In this document: piece by piece, positions 33,166-40,103 of the stretch
Position numbering within the stretch: the first letter of the stretch is position 1
Layout of the letters: every line of letters starts with the position of its first letter
Source: Clostridia bacterium
GTDB taxonomy: Bacteria > Bacillota > Clostridia > Christensenellales > Aristaeellaceae
Length of the DNA stretch: 40,103 nucleotides
NCBI GenBank assembly: GCA_017430225.1
Contig: JAFRNK010000015.1
Location: 1 to 40,103 of the forward strand
Direction of reading: 5' to 3'
Made by a program: the position numbers and the translations under genes
The notes under the pieces: generated by a model
Databases searched by the model: none
The model's input: only the letters and a program-made list of their open reading frames with translations
What the model was told of the DNA's origin: nothing

Positions 33166-35348
33166 AGTACAGCCTCCTGTTCAATGATCGGGTAATCATC
33201 CACCGTCACCAGCTCGGCACTGATCAGCTGCCCCTCCGTGACGTCCGCGCGTTCCTTCAACCCAGCCATGGCAGACACGTCCACAGTCACATTTTCCTTC
33301 ACGGGCGTCAGGTACAGCACCAGCGGTTCTTCTTTCAGGCTGTCCGCATAACAGTCCACCCGGATGTCCCAGGCATCACCGTTGCAGAAATTGTCGGAAA
33401 TCAGTTCCCCCTTCACGAAAGCATGCCCGATGTCGCCCCGGTACCTGACCCGCAGCAGCACCTGTTTGTGCCCCCGCTGGTCATCCGGAGATAACCGGAC
33501 TGTATAGCGGCCCGTTCCCACCTGTTCGAAAGCCAGGGCTGACGTCCCGGTTCCGGCGCAAACACGCCGTCGGAGGATAAATCGACGGTCCGGCTCCGAC
33601 CAAGTACGGACTTCGGCACAGCCGTCCTCCAACTCCACATACAGGCGTTTGCCATCCCACAGCAGCGGTTTGCCGCACAGCCAGGCCTTATCCTGATAGA
33701 CCCAGAAATTCTGAGCATCCCGCCGCGACAGCGTCATGATGGTCTGCTTCCCCGCCCTGAAGGCTTCGCCTGGCTGGGGATAGAATTCCTGACCGTCGAT
33801 GCAGTAGACCGGCGTCATGCCGTCCGGCACCAGGAAGAACCAGGTGTTTCCAACGTGTGCCAGCGGCTGGGCAGCAGCCCAGTCCAGTGTGACGTCACCC
33901 AAAGATATGCCAAAGGGCAGGATAGCGTTTTCCCCCGCGGCGATATCGAAACGGAAGGTGATTTCCTTTTCCGGCAGGATCAGGCGCACCTCTTCCCCGT
34001 GCCGGTCTTTCATTTCAACATGATCCTGGAAATTGTTGACGAACAGGAAGCCGCTTCCGTCCTTCACGCGCACGGAGAAGCGCAGAGGCCCCAGATCGTC
34101 AGGCCGGAGTTCTTTCAGATGCGCCGGCAAAACAGCTTTCGTTTTCTCGAAGAATCCGGAAAAGAGACTGCAGAACATATGAACGGTCCGGAGGCGCCCG
34201 TAGCTTTCCCGGATCTGTCCAAACTCTCCGACAGCCGCCTGGTAGTCATAGCTGCGCTTGGGGATCTGGCCCTCGTTCAGGTAAGGCGTCCGCCTGCCGG
34301 TCGGATTGGTACCGCCCTTATACATATAATAACCCAGCAGGTTGCATCCGCTGCCCAGCTTGGTATTCGCCAGAGCATCGACCGCCCGCATATCCAGCCG
34401 GAAACGGTATTTGTAGCTGCACATCATGCCGCCCATCATCTCACAGCAGGCATAAGGCCGCGTTTCCGGGTCATAGGACGGTTCGAAATTATATTCTCTG
34501 CTGACATCACTGTTGTGGTTGTCCCGGTAGATGTATTCCGGCGTGGCGGGATGAACGCCCGGCTTACTGTAGAAAAGCCAGGGCTGGTACGAATAGCCAC
34601 CCCATAGCGGCAGCGCTTCGTCCACGGGGGTCACGGCTCCGCCCCAGGCCGTGGCAGTGTAGAAGGGCGTGACGATGCCTTCTTCCCGCATGATCCGTTT
34701 CAATGCCAGCATATATTCCACCCCGGAGTGACCGCTGGTGATCCATTCGTTGGATACGCCGGCAGTCATCTCCCATGGAGCGCAGGAATGCTGGTATTCG
34801 TTTTCGATCTGCGTACCCACGATACACCCGCCCTGATGGAAATAATGACCGTCCATCTGCAGATGCAGCTGGCGGAACAGCCTGCGCACGGCATCCAGGA
34901 AACCTGGGTTGTTTTCCCGGACGTCATAGGGTTTGCCGTACAGCCAGTCCGGCAGGCCGCCGTTGCGCATTTCCCCATGATCGAAGGGGCCGATCCGCAT
35001 GATCACCATCATGCGATGCTTTTCGCATATTTCCAGAAAAGAGCGCAGGTCCCGGCAGCCGTCGAAGCGGAAGACGCCTTCTTCCTCCTCGTGGACGTTC
35101 CAGAATACATAGGTGGACAGAATGTTGACGCCGCCGCACTTCATTTTGACGACAGCGTCTTCCCATTGATCGGGAGACACCCGGGCGAAATGCATTTCCC
35201 CGCTGATCCCGAAGAAGGGCTTTCCGTTCACTGTCATATAGTCGTTGGTGAACCCGATTTCCCGGCCGTCCGGGCTGCTGCCCGAGAATCTTTCGTCCAG
35301 GGCATAGATCTTTTTACCGGGAATCCGGGATACATCCAGTGTGTACAT
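33162..35348 (-). CDS. GH35-type glycosidase (beta-galactosidase-like), cytoplasmic
   Basis: 728 aa, no signal peptide. The catalytic barrel begins NDYMTVNGKPFFGISGEMHFARV, the hallmark of GH35, then VNILSTYVFWNVHEEEEGVFRFDG and VIMRIGPFDHGEMRNGGLPDWL. The acid/base is E184 (GTQIENEYQH). E303 (CCEMMGGMM) is the best nucleophile candidate, though the surrounding motif differs from the classic E-x-W-x-G-W. The C-terminal ~300 residues are beta-sandwich domains. The substrate may be a beta-galactoside or a related glycan. First gene of a two-gene operon; the stop overlaps the DUF5107 start by 4 nt. Confidence 0.9.
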   Translation of the reverse strand: MYTLDVSRIPGKKIYALDERFSGSSPDGREIGFTNDYMTVNGKPFFGISGEMHFARVSPDQWEDAVVKMKCGGVNILSTYVFWNVHEEEEGVFRFDGCRDLRSFLEICEKHRMMVIMRIGPFDHGEMRNGGLPDWLYGKPYDVRENNPGFLDAVRRLFRQLHLQMDGHYFHQGGCIVGTQIENEYQHSCAPWEMTAGVSNEWITSGHSGVEYMLALKRIMREEGIVTPFYTATAWGGAVTPVDEALPLWGGYSYQPWLFYSKPGVHPATPEYIYRDNHNSDVSREYNFEPSYDPETRPYACCEMMGGMMCSYKYRFRLDMRAVDALANTKLGSGCNLLGYYMYKGGTNPTGRRTPYLNEGQIPKRSYDYQAAVGEFGQIRESYGRLRTVHMFCSLFSGFFEKTKAVLPAHLKELRPDDLGPLRFSVRVKDGSGFLFVNNFQDHVEMKDRHGEEVRLILPEKEITFRFDIAAGENAILPFGISLGDVTLDWAAAQPLAHVGNTWFFLVPDGMTPVYCIDGQEFYPQPGEAFRAGKQTIMTLSRRDAQNFWVYQDKAWLCGKPLLWDGKRLYVELEDGCAEVRTWSEPDRRFILRRRVCAGTGTSALAFEQVGTGRYTVRLSPDDQRGHKQVLLRVRYRGDIGHAFVKGELISDNFCNGDAWDIRVDCYADSLKEEPLVLYLTPVKENVTVDVSAMAGLKERADVTEGQLISAELVTVDDYPIIEQEAVL

Positions 35349-35373
35349 GTTTCATCACGCTCCATTGGATAAC

Positions 35374-35402
35374 AGTATACCAAGCCTGCCGGATTTTTTC
35401 AA
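35374..35402 (-). promoter_or_regulatory. Promoter of the GH35-DUF5107 operon
   Basis: On the minus strand TTGAAA (35402-35397), a 17-bp spacer and TATACT (35379-35374), 25 nt before the start codon. Confidence 0.75.
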
Positions 35403-35431
35403 GCTGTCCGGCATTTCCCGGGAATAATCAT

Positions 35432-35445
35432 TTGCAGGACTGCAA
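35432..35445. promoter_or_regulatory. Perfect 14-bp palindrome upstream of the GH35 promoter
   Basis: TTGCAG-GA-CTGCAA lies 29 bp upstream of the GH35 -35 and about 29 bp upstream of the feo -35. It may bind a regulator of the GH35 operon. Confidence 0.4.
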
Positions 35446-35473
35446 TTTGACCCGTTTTTTTCTGAAATTCGTC

Positions 35474-35502
35474 TTGACAAATTAAATATATCTAACTATA
35501 AT
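35474..35502 (+). promoter_or_regulatory. Promoter of the feo operon
   Basis: A perfect TTGACA (35474-35479), a 17-bp spacer and a perfect TATAAT (35497-35502). Such a strong promoter fits control by a repressor. Confidence 0.88.
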
Positions 35503-35557
35503 ATCCCCAGCTGTTAGATACAGCTAACTTTTTAAGGTTTCAGTTAGCCTCATCTAA
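35482..35557 (+). promoter_or_regulatory. Three TTAG-N6-CTAA operator-like sites at the feo promoter
   Basis: TTAAATATATCTAA (35482-35495, one mismatch, inside the promoter spacer), TTAGATACAGCTAA (35514-35527) and TTAGCCTCATCTAA (35544-35557) lie 30-32 bp apart, about three helical turns. The pattern resembles DtxR/IdeR-type metal-repressor boxes. Blocking by a metal-loaded repressor is inferred. Confidence 0.72.
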
Positions 35558-35576
35558 TGTCAGGAGGTGTCTCAGG

Positions 35577-35789
35577 ATGATGCCCTTAAGCTATGCGAAG
35601 CCGGGCGAAGACGCAATCATCAGGAAAGTCGGCGGAAGCCCGGAGGTCAAGCAGCATCTGGAAAACCTGGGGTTCGTGGTAGGCGGCAGCGTAACGGTAA
35701 TCACGGTCATGAACGGCAACGTGATCGTCAAGGTCAAGGAATCACGCGTAGCCATCAACGATGAGATGGCGCGCAGGATCATGATTTAA
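35577..35789 (+). CDS. feoA: FeoA-family protein (first copy)
   Basis: 70 aa; ATG preceded by AGGAGGTG, with a second ATG immediately after. It is an SH3-like FeoA domain: YAKPGEDAIIRKVGGSPEVKQHLENLGFVVGGSVTVI, then VIVKVKESRVAINDEMARRIMI. FeoA is a small cytoplasmic protein needed for FeoB ferrous-iron uptake. Two feoA genes in a row before feoB are common in Clostridia. The second starts 13 nt later. Confidence 0.94.
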   Translation: MMPLSYAKPGEDAIIRKVGGSPEVKQHLENLGFVVGGSVTVITVMNGNVIVKVKESRVAINDEMARRIMI

Positions 35790-35802
35790 TGGGAGGTAGA
35801 CT

Positions 35803-36024
35803 ATGAACAATCTGCGGGAAACTCCGGTAGGCGGAACGGCAAAAGTGGTGAAGATCCACGGTGAAGGCGCGGTCAAGCGCAGGATCATGGACATGGGCAT
35901 CACCAAGGGCGTAGAGATTTACGTGCGCAAGGTCGCGCCGCTTGGAGACCCCATCGAGGTCACAGTGCGCGGATACGAGCTGTCCCTGCGCAAGGCGGAC
36001 GCCGAAAATATCGAGGTAGAATGA
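35803..36024 (+). CDS. feoA: FeoA-family protein (second copy)
   Basis: 73 aa; ATG preceded by GGGAGG. FeoA domain with the hallmark VKRRIMDMGITKGVEIYVRKVAPLGDPIEVTVRGYELSLRKADAENIEVE. It is closer to the classic FeoA consensus than the first copy, and the two probably have different roles in the complex. A TTAG-N6-CTAA site lies between it and feoB. Confidence 0.95.
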   Translation: MNNLRETPVGGTAKVVKIHGEGAVKRRIMDMGITKGVEIYVRKVAPLGDPIEVTVRGYELSLRKADAENIEVE

Positions 36025-36040
36025 TTTTTTTGTCCTTGAG

Positions 36041-36054
36041 TTAGTTTTATCTAA
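36041..36054 (+). promoter_or_regulatory. TTAG-N6-CTAA site between feoA and feoB
   Basis: TTAGTTTTATCTAA, 17 nt after the second feoA stop and 30 nt before feoB. It may tune feoB separately. Confidence 0.6.
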
Positions 36055-36083
36055 TATTGGAATCAAAAAGGAGAGATTTCGCC

Positions 36084-38546
36084 ATGAATATTCGCATCGC
36101 CCTGGCGGGCAACCCCAACAGCGGCAAAACCACACTGTTCAACGCGCTGACCGGCTCCAACCAGTTCGTGGGCAACTGGCCCGGCGTCACGGTCGAAAAG
36201 AAAGAGGGCAAGCTCAGGAAGCATGACGGCGTGGTCATTACCGACCTGCCCGGCATTTACAGCCTCTCCCCTTATACCCTTGAGGAAGTGGTCGCCCGCA
36301 ACTACCTGATCAACGAGCGTCCCGACGCCATCCTGAATATCATCGACGGCACCAACCTGGAACGCAACCTGTACCTGACCACCCAACTCGTGGAACTGGG
36401 CATTCCGGTCGTCCTCGCGATCAACATGATGGACGTCGTCAAAAAGAACGGCGACAAGCTGAACACGAAGGAACTCTCCAGGCAGTTAGGATGCAAGGTC
36501 GTCGAGATCTCCGCCCTCAAGGGCACCGGCGTCATGGAAGCCGCCGAAGAGGCGATTCAGGCCGCGCAGGGCACAAAAACCATCCCCCAGCATACCTTCT
36601 CCGGCCCGGTGGAACACGCGCTGGCGCATATCGAAGAAGCCGCGGTCCACAATAAGCCCGAAGAACAGCAGCGCTGGTACGCCATCAAGGTGTTTGAACG
36701 GGACGACAAGGTGCTTGAACAGCTGAAGATCTCTCCGGAAACCATGAAGCACATCGAAGCCGACATCGCCGCCGCTGAAAAAGAGCTGGATGACGACGCG
36801 GAAAGCATCATCACCAACGAGCGCTACGTCTATATCGCCCAGGTGATCAAATCATGTTATAAAAAGCACAATGCCGGCAGCCTGACCACCTCAGACAAGA
36901 TCGACAAGGTCGTGACCAACCGCTGGCTGGGCCTGCCCATTTTTGCTCTTGTCATGTTCGCGGTTTACTGGATCGCGATGGTGGCTGTCGGCACGCCTGC
37001 GACCGACTGGGCCAACGACGGCCTGTTCGGCGACGGCTATCACCTGTTCGGCAACGGCACCGCACAGTATGAGGAAGCCACGGAGCGCTACGGCGATACC
37101 GACGCCATCATCGGGGCGTTCGCAGACAAATATGGTGTGAAGTTCGATGCGGAAAACCCTGAAGATTCCCTGGCTGCTTTGCTCGCCGCCACGCCTGACG
37201 ACGCGAGTGTGACATACATTACCCAGGACGAAGAAACACTGCAAACCGAAGAGCATCCCGATACCGGCAAAGCGGATCTGCAGGCTGCGATCGACGAGTA
37301 TCTGAGCACCGAGGAAGGCTACAAATCCGACGTCGGAGCGCCTGATCCCGCCGCTTACGGCACCTGGGTACCCGGCATTCCCGTGCTGGTGGAAGGGGCA
37401 CTGGACGCCGTCAACGCGGCTGACTGGCTGAAAGGCCTGATCCTGGACGGTATCGTCGCCGGTGTCGGCGCGGTCCTGGGCTTCGTGCCCCAGATGCTGG
37501 TATTGTTCTTCCTGCTCGCTTTCCTGGAAGCGTGCGGCTACATGGCCCGTATCGCCTTTGTTCTGGACCGTATCTTCCGCAAGTTCGGCCTGTCCGGCAA
37601 GTCCTTCATCCCGATGCTCATCGGCGTCGGCTGCGGCGTGCCCGGCATCATGGCTTCACGAACCATTGAAAACGAACGCGACCGCCGGATGACCATCATG
37701 ACGACGACCTTCATCCCCTGCGGCGCGAAAGTGCCTTTCATCGCCATGATCGCAGGCGCGATCTTCAACGGTTCGCCCTGGATTTCCACCAGCGCCTATT
37801 TCATCGGTATGGCGTCCATCATTATCAGCGGCATCATGCTGAAAAAGACGCGCCGCTTCTCCGGTGATCCGGCTCCCTTCGTCATGGAGCTGCCCGCTTA
37901 TCACTGGCCGACCCTGAGCAACGTGCTTCGTTCCATGTGGGAGCGCGGCTGGAGCTTCATCAAGAAAGCCGGTACCATCATCCTGCTCTCCACCATCCTC
38001 GTCTGGTTCCTGAGCCGCTTCGGCGTGGCGGACGGCACATTCCGCATGCTGGAAGAAGAAGAACTCGACCTGTCCATCCTCGCGAGGATCGGCAATGTGA
38101 TCGCCTGGATCTTTGCGCCTCTGGGCTTCGGCACATGGCAGGCGACGGTCGCCTCCATCACCGGCCTGATCGCCAAAGAAAACATCGTCGGCACCATGGG
38201 CATCCTGTACGGCGGCACCGAAGCCTACGCGAACCTGGCGGCTTCCTTCACCGGCATCGCGGCTTTCTCCTTCCTCGTTTTCAACCTGCTGTGCGCGCCT
38301 TGCTTCGCCGCCATCGGCGCGATCAAGCGCGAAATGAACAATGCGGGCTGGACCTGGTTCGCCATCGGCTATCAGTGCGGTTTCGCCTACGCTGTATCCC
38401 TGATGATCTACCAGTTCGGTTCCCTCTTTACCGGAAACATGAATGTGATCGGCCTGATCGCCGCCCTGGCCGTACTCGGCTGCATTATCTACATGCTCTT
38501 CTTCAAGAAATACCATGAGGCCACCAAACTGACCAAGAAAGTGTAA
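36084..38546 (+). CDS. feoB: Ferrous iron transporter FeoB
   Basis: 820 aa from the ATG at 36084, which follows AAGGAGAG; an in-frame ATG at 36057 overlaps the operator-like site. The N-terminal G domain has G1 GNPNSGKTT (9-17), G3 DLPG and G4 NMMD (114-117), followed by the helical GDI region. The membrane part has the Feo core ILDGIVAGVGAVLGFVPQMLVLFFLLAFLEACGYMAR, GLSGKSFIPMLIGVGCGVPGIMASR, TFIPCGAKVPF and LNLLCAPC-like FNLLCAPCFAAIGAIKRE. It moves Fe2+ into the cytoplasm. A hydrophilic insert of ~110 residues (about 315-430), rich in acidic residues, follows the first transmembrane helix and makes this FeoB longer than the E. coli protein. Confidence 0.97.
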   Translation: MNIRIALAGNPNSGKTTLFNALTGSNQFVGNWPGVTVEKKEGKLRKHDGVVITDLPGIYSLSPYTLEEVVARNYLINERPDAILNIIDGTNLERNLYLTTQLVELGIPVVLAINMMDVVKKNGDKLNTKELSRQLGCKVVEISALKGTGVMEAAEEAIQAAQGTKTIPQHTFSGPVEHALAHIEEAAVHNKPEEQQRWYAIKVFERDDKVLEQLKISPETMKHIEADIAAAEKELDDDAESIITNERYVYIAQVIKSCYKKHNAGSLTTSDKIDKVVTNRWLGLPIFALVMFAVYWIAMVAVGTPATDWANDGLFGDGYHLFGNGTAQYEEATERYGDTDAIIGAFADKYGVKFDAENPEDSLAALLAATPDDASVTYITQDEETLQTEEHPDTGKADLQAAIDEYLSTEEGYKSDVGAPDPAAYGTWVPGIPVLVEGALDAVNAADWLKGLILDGIVAGVGAVLGFVPQMLVLFFLLAFLEACGYMARIAFVLDRIFRKFGLSGKSFIPMLIGVGCGVPGIMASRTIENERDRRMTIMTTTFIPCGAKVPFIAMIAGAIFNGSPWISTSAYFIGMASIIISGIMLKKTRRFSGDPAPFVMELPAYHWPTLSNVLRSMWERGWSFIKKAGTIILLSTILVWFLSRFGVADGTFRMLEEEELDLSILARIGNVIAWIFAPLGFGTWQATVASITGLIAKENIVGTMGILYGGTEAYANLAASFTGIAAFSFLVFNLLCAPCFAAIGAIKREMNNAGWTWFAIGYQCGFAYAVSLMIYQFGSLFTGNMNVIGLIAALAVLGCIIYMLFFKKYHEATKLTKKV

Positions 38547-38552
38547 ACGCAA

Positions 38553-38726
38553 ATGCTCCAATGGTTTTCTGAAAACGCCGGCACCATCGCCGTCAGCCTG
38601 ATCCTGGCAGCCGTGGTGGCCGCAATCATCGTAAAACTGCGGAAGGACAAGCGGCAGGGCAGATCCTCCTGCGGCGGCAACTGCGGCTGCTGTCCCATGT
38701 CCGGATCCTGTCACAAACAATCATAA
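38553..38726 (+). CDS. FeoB-associated Cys-rich membrane protein
   Basis: 57 aa, starting 6 nt after feoB. One transmembrane helix (~11-27, GTIAVSLILAAVVAAIIV), a basic stretch KLRKDKRQGR, then a cysteine cluster SCGGNCGCCPMSGSCHK with five Cys. This is the small protein family that follows feoB in many Firmicutes. It probably sits with FeoB and binds or passes iron at the cytoplasmic face; its exact role is not known. No clear ribosome site, so translation may depend on coupling to feoB. Confidence 0.9.
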   Translation: MLQWFSENAGTIAVSLILAAVVAAIIVKLRKDKRQGRSSCGGNCGCCPMSGSCHKQS

Positions 38727-38730
38727 TCGC

Positions 38731-38768
38731 GAAGGGATGCTGCAAAATAACACATGCAGTATCCCTTC
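38731..38768 (+). terminator. Terminator-like hairpin ending the feo operon
   Basis: GAAGGGATGCTGCA (38731-38744) pairs with TGCAGTATCCCTTC (38755-38768) with one G-U pair and a 10-nt loop. The T-tract is delayed (TTGTTTTTC about 12 nt on). Confidence 0.65.
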
Positions 38769-38893
38769 ACTTATATGTATTGTTTTTCAAAGAGATTGTG
38801 CAATAAAGAATACTATACGGCTCCATTCAAAAACGCAGTCTGTTCTACTGATCCATTCAACTGATATCACAAAAGGCGAGGGATGATGATAAA

Positions 38894-39385
38894 ATGCTGA
38901 CAACGATTGCTCTGTCGGTCATCATGATGGCCGGGCTGTTTCTGATGCTGTGGGGCGCCGTGGGTTTTGTCCAGAACCAGAGGTTCTTTACTTCTGCGCC
39001 GAAAGAAATCCAGGATGCTCTTCAGCCAAAGCATGAAAGATTTCGGGGACAGCACCTCATGGGGTGGATCATGCTGATTATGTCGCTCACGCTGATGGGC
39101 GGCGCACTGATCTTCGGCGGTTATGACGGTATCAGGCACGGCTTCCATTATTGGCAGTTCTTTGTCCGCTTTACTGCGATGCTTCTTCTGCTGAAGGCTT
39201 TTGATATCCTGTTCTTCGACTGGTATCTGCTGTGCCGCTCTGGTTTTTTCACCCGTTATTATCCTGAAACAAAGGCTTTATGCGGCCCCCATCTGTTCGG
39301 CTATAACCGGAAGTCCCATACGGTTCAGATTGCAATAATGATCCTGGGCTCAATGCTGCTGGCCTGGATATGCACGGTGATTTGA
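38894..39385 (+). CDS. Small membrane protein of unknown function
   Basis: 163 aa, not recognised. Four hydrophobic segments lie at about residues 3-25 (IALSVIMMAGLFLMLWGAVG), 55-76 (MGWIMLIMSLTLMGGALIFG), 88-111 (FFVRFTAMLLLLKAFDILFF) and 143-162 (IAIMILGSMLLAWICTVI). A loop RSGFFTRYYPETKALCGPHLFGYNRKSH carries conserved-looking aromatic and basic residues. The ribosome site (GAGGG) is 11-12 nt from the ATG, rather far. It lies between the feo operon and the FMN-binding gene, but has no TTAG-N6-CTAA site of its own, so a role in iron use is not shown. Confidence 0.75.
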   Translation: MLTTIALSVIMMAGLFLMLWGAVGFVQNQRFFTSAPKEIQDALQPKHERFRGQHLMGWIMLIMSLTLMGGALIFGGYDGIRHGFHYWQFFVRFTAMLLLLKAFDILFFDWYLLCRSGFFTRYYPETKALCGPHLFGYNRKSHTVQIAIMILGSMLLAWICTVI

Positions 39386-39467
39386 GAAGCCGCATATAAA
39401 AGAATACCGCCGGGGAACGCATTCAGGATGATCATGCGAAAGGAACGGCGAAAAACAAAGAACTCGC

Positions 39468-39496
39468 TTGACATGAAGTCATTTACATGATATTAT
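39468..39496 (+). promoter_or_regulatory. Promoter of the FMN-binding protein gene
   Basis: TTGACA (39468-39473), a 17-bp spacer and TATTAT (39491-39496). A TTAG-N6-CTAA palindrome starts 7 bp after the -10, at the expected transcription start. Confidence 0.82.
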
Positions 39497-39503
39497 ATCG
39501 ATG

Positions 39504-39584
39504 TTAGATACATCTAACCGACTGCTCCCTGATGTACACTTTCATCGAGCAGTTTATTCTGAAAGGTGGGTTAGATGGCTCTAA
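39504..39584 (+). promoter_or_regulatory. Two TTAG-N6-CTAA operator-like sites before the FMN-binding gene
   Basis: GTTAGATACATCTAAC (core 39504-39517) is a perfect palindrome with 7-bp arms. GTTAGATGGCTCTAAC (core 39571-39584) has 6-bp arms. Same motif as at the feo promoter, pointing to one shared metal-responsive repressor (inference). Confidence 0.72.
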
Positions 39585-39634
39585 CTATAGCTCAATTCAC
39601 ACATTTTGAACACATACTGAAGGAGGTCTCCCCT

Positions 39635-40103
39635 ATGAAAAGAACCCGTTCTTTGCTCGCCCTGGCAGTGGTACTGTGCGTGCTGTTTGCAACAGTCAGC
39701 GCCTTGGCTGACCGGACCATGGAAGGTGACGCCAACGTGGATCAGCGGTATTATCCTTCCACCTCTCCGTTCATTCATCCCCCTTTCTATAACGTGAAGC
39801 TGATCGTTGAAACAGACGATAACGGTGTCATCACCGCAGTGAAGGACAACGGCACCGGCACCGCTGGTTCCGTACAGGCAGGCAATGAAGAATTCTGGGC
39901 CAACAAGAACAAGCCTTATTTTGACGCAGCCGTCAGCGGCGGCCTCCTGGACCGTTTCGTCGGCAAATCTTTGGAAGAAGTCAAAGCCATGGATATGAGC
40001 AGCGGCAGTGCAGACGCCGTTTCCGGCGCAACACTGGTAAGCGCTGCTGCCCAGGAAGCCGTGATCAATGCTTTTGAGGGCAAAGCGGGTAAGACCTTCC
40101 TTG
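39635..40103 (+). CDS. Secreted FMN-binding domain protein (3' end outside window)
   Basis: ATG at 39635 preceded by AAGGAGG; 156 residues are visible. Residues 1-25 are a signal peptide (MKRTRSLLALAVVLCVLFATVSALA-D). From ~50 an FMN_bind domain follows: NVKLIVETDDNGVITAVK, ANKNKPYFDAAVSGGLLDRFVGKSLEEV, and SADAVSGATLVSAAAQEAV. SGAT is the motif where ApbE links FMN to Thr. Such proteins carry electrons outside the membrane in RNF/NQR-like and extracellular electron-transfer systems. The shared operator motif with feo suggests it is made under iron limitation, perhaps as a surface ferric reductase component (inference). Confidence 0.88.
   Translation, partial: MKRTRSLLALAVVLCVLFATVSALADRTMEGDANVDQRYYPSTSPFIHPPFYNVKLIVETDDNGVITAVKDNGTGTAGSVQAGNEEFWANKNKPYFDAAVSGGLLDRFVGKSLEEVKAMDMSSGSADAVSGATLVSAAAQEAVINAFEGKAGKTFL

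Noticed and set aside
1-40103. CRISPR arrays, tRNA or rRNA genes, phage modules
   Set aside because: No short regularly spaced repeats, cloverleaf-like sequences, rRNA-like stretches or phage structural genes were seen on either strand.

Overview
The window looks like a chromosomal piece of a plant-fibre-degrading gut or rumen Bacillota, perhaps a Clostridia or Christensenellales-like lineage. Clues are strong AGGAGG ribosome sites, TTGACA/TTTACA promoters, many AraC-type and two-component regulators, GPH and TRAP transporters, a permuted GH3 enzyme and a FeoA-FeoA-FeoB set. No rRNA, tRNA or CRISPR was seen. The taxonomic placement is inference.

Layout. (1) 1-5.2 kb: a TRAP substrate-binding protein (cut by the window edge), a secreted tandem VOC-domain protein, a Tat-signal enolase-superfamily sugar-acid dehydratase and a secreted esterase. 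Each has its own promoter and most have terminators. (2) 5.3-9.0 kb: a membrane sensor/AraC regulator and a LysR regulator. (3) 9.1-13.8 kb: an accessory block bracketed by two direct copies of a ~190-bp non-coding repeat. It holds a frameshifted TnpV transposon relic, an XRE regulator, an AbrB-like protein coupled to a membrane-tailed glycosyltransferase, and a maltose-acetyltransferase-like enzyme. (4) 14-24.3 kb, minus strand: a five-gene beta-glucoside/beta-glucan operon with a membrane-anchored permuted GH3, a 1129-aa repeat protein, GH5, a GPH symporter and GH30. (5) 24.5-27.4 kb, minus strand: an AraC regulator, a LytTR response regulator and a GHKL histidine kinase in one operon, with LytTR-like direct repeats at the GH3 promoter. 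(6) 27.5-29.8 kb: a zinc-type dehydrogenase and a Gfo/Idh/MocA oxidoreductase. (7) 29.9-35.3 kb, minus strand: a GH35-like enzyme coupled to a DUF5107-TPR protein. (8) 35.5-40.1 kb: feoA-feoA-feoB plus a 57-aa FeoB-associated Cys-rich protein, a small membrane protein and a secreted FMN-binding protein. TTAG-N6-CTAA palindromes, probable metal-repressor sites, lie upstream of the feo genes and the FMN-binding gene.

How it may work together (inference). The surface or cytoplasmic glycosidases release and import beta-linked sugars under control of the GHKL/LytTR/AraC module. The first cluster may dehydrate sugar acids outside the cytoplasm and import the products by TRAP. The last cluster brings in ferrous iron and links it to an exported flavoprotein.
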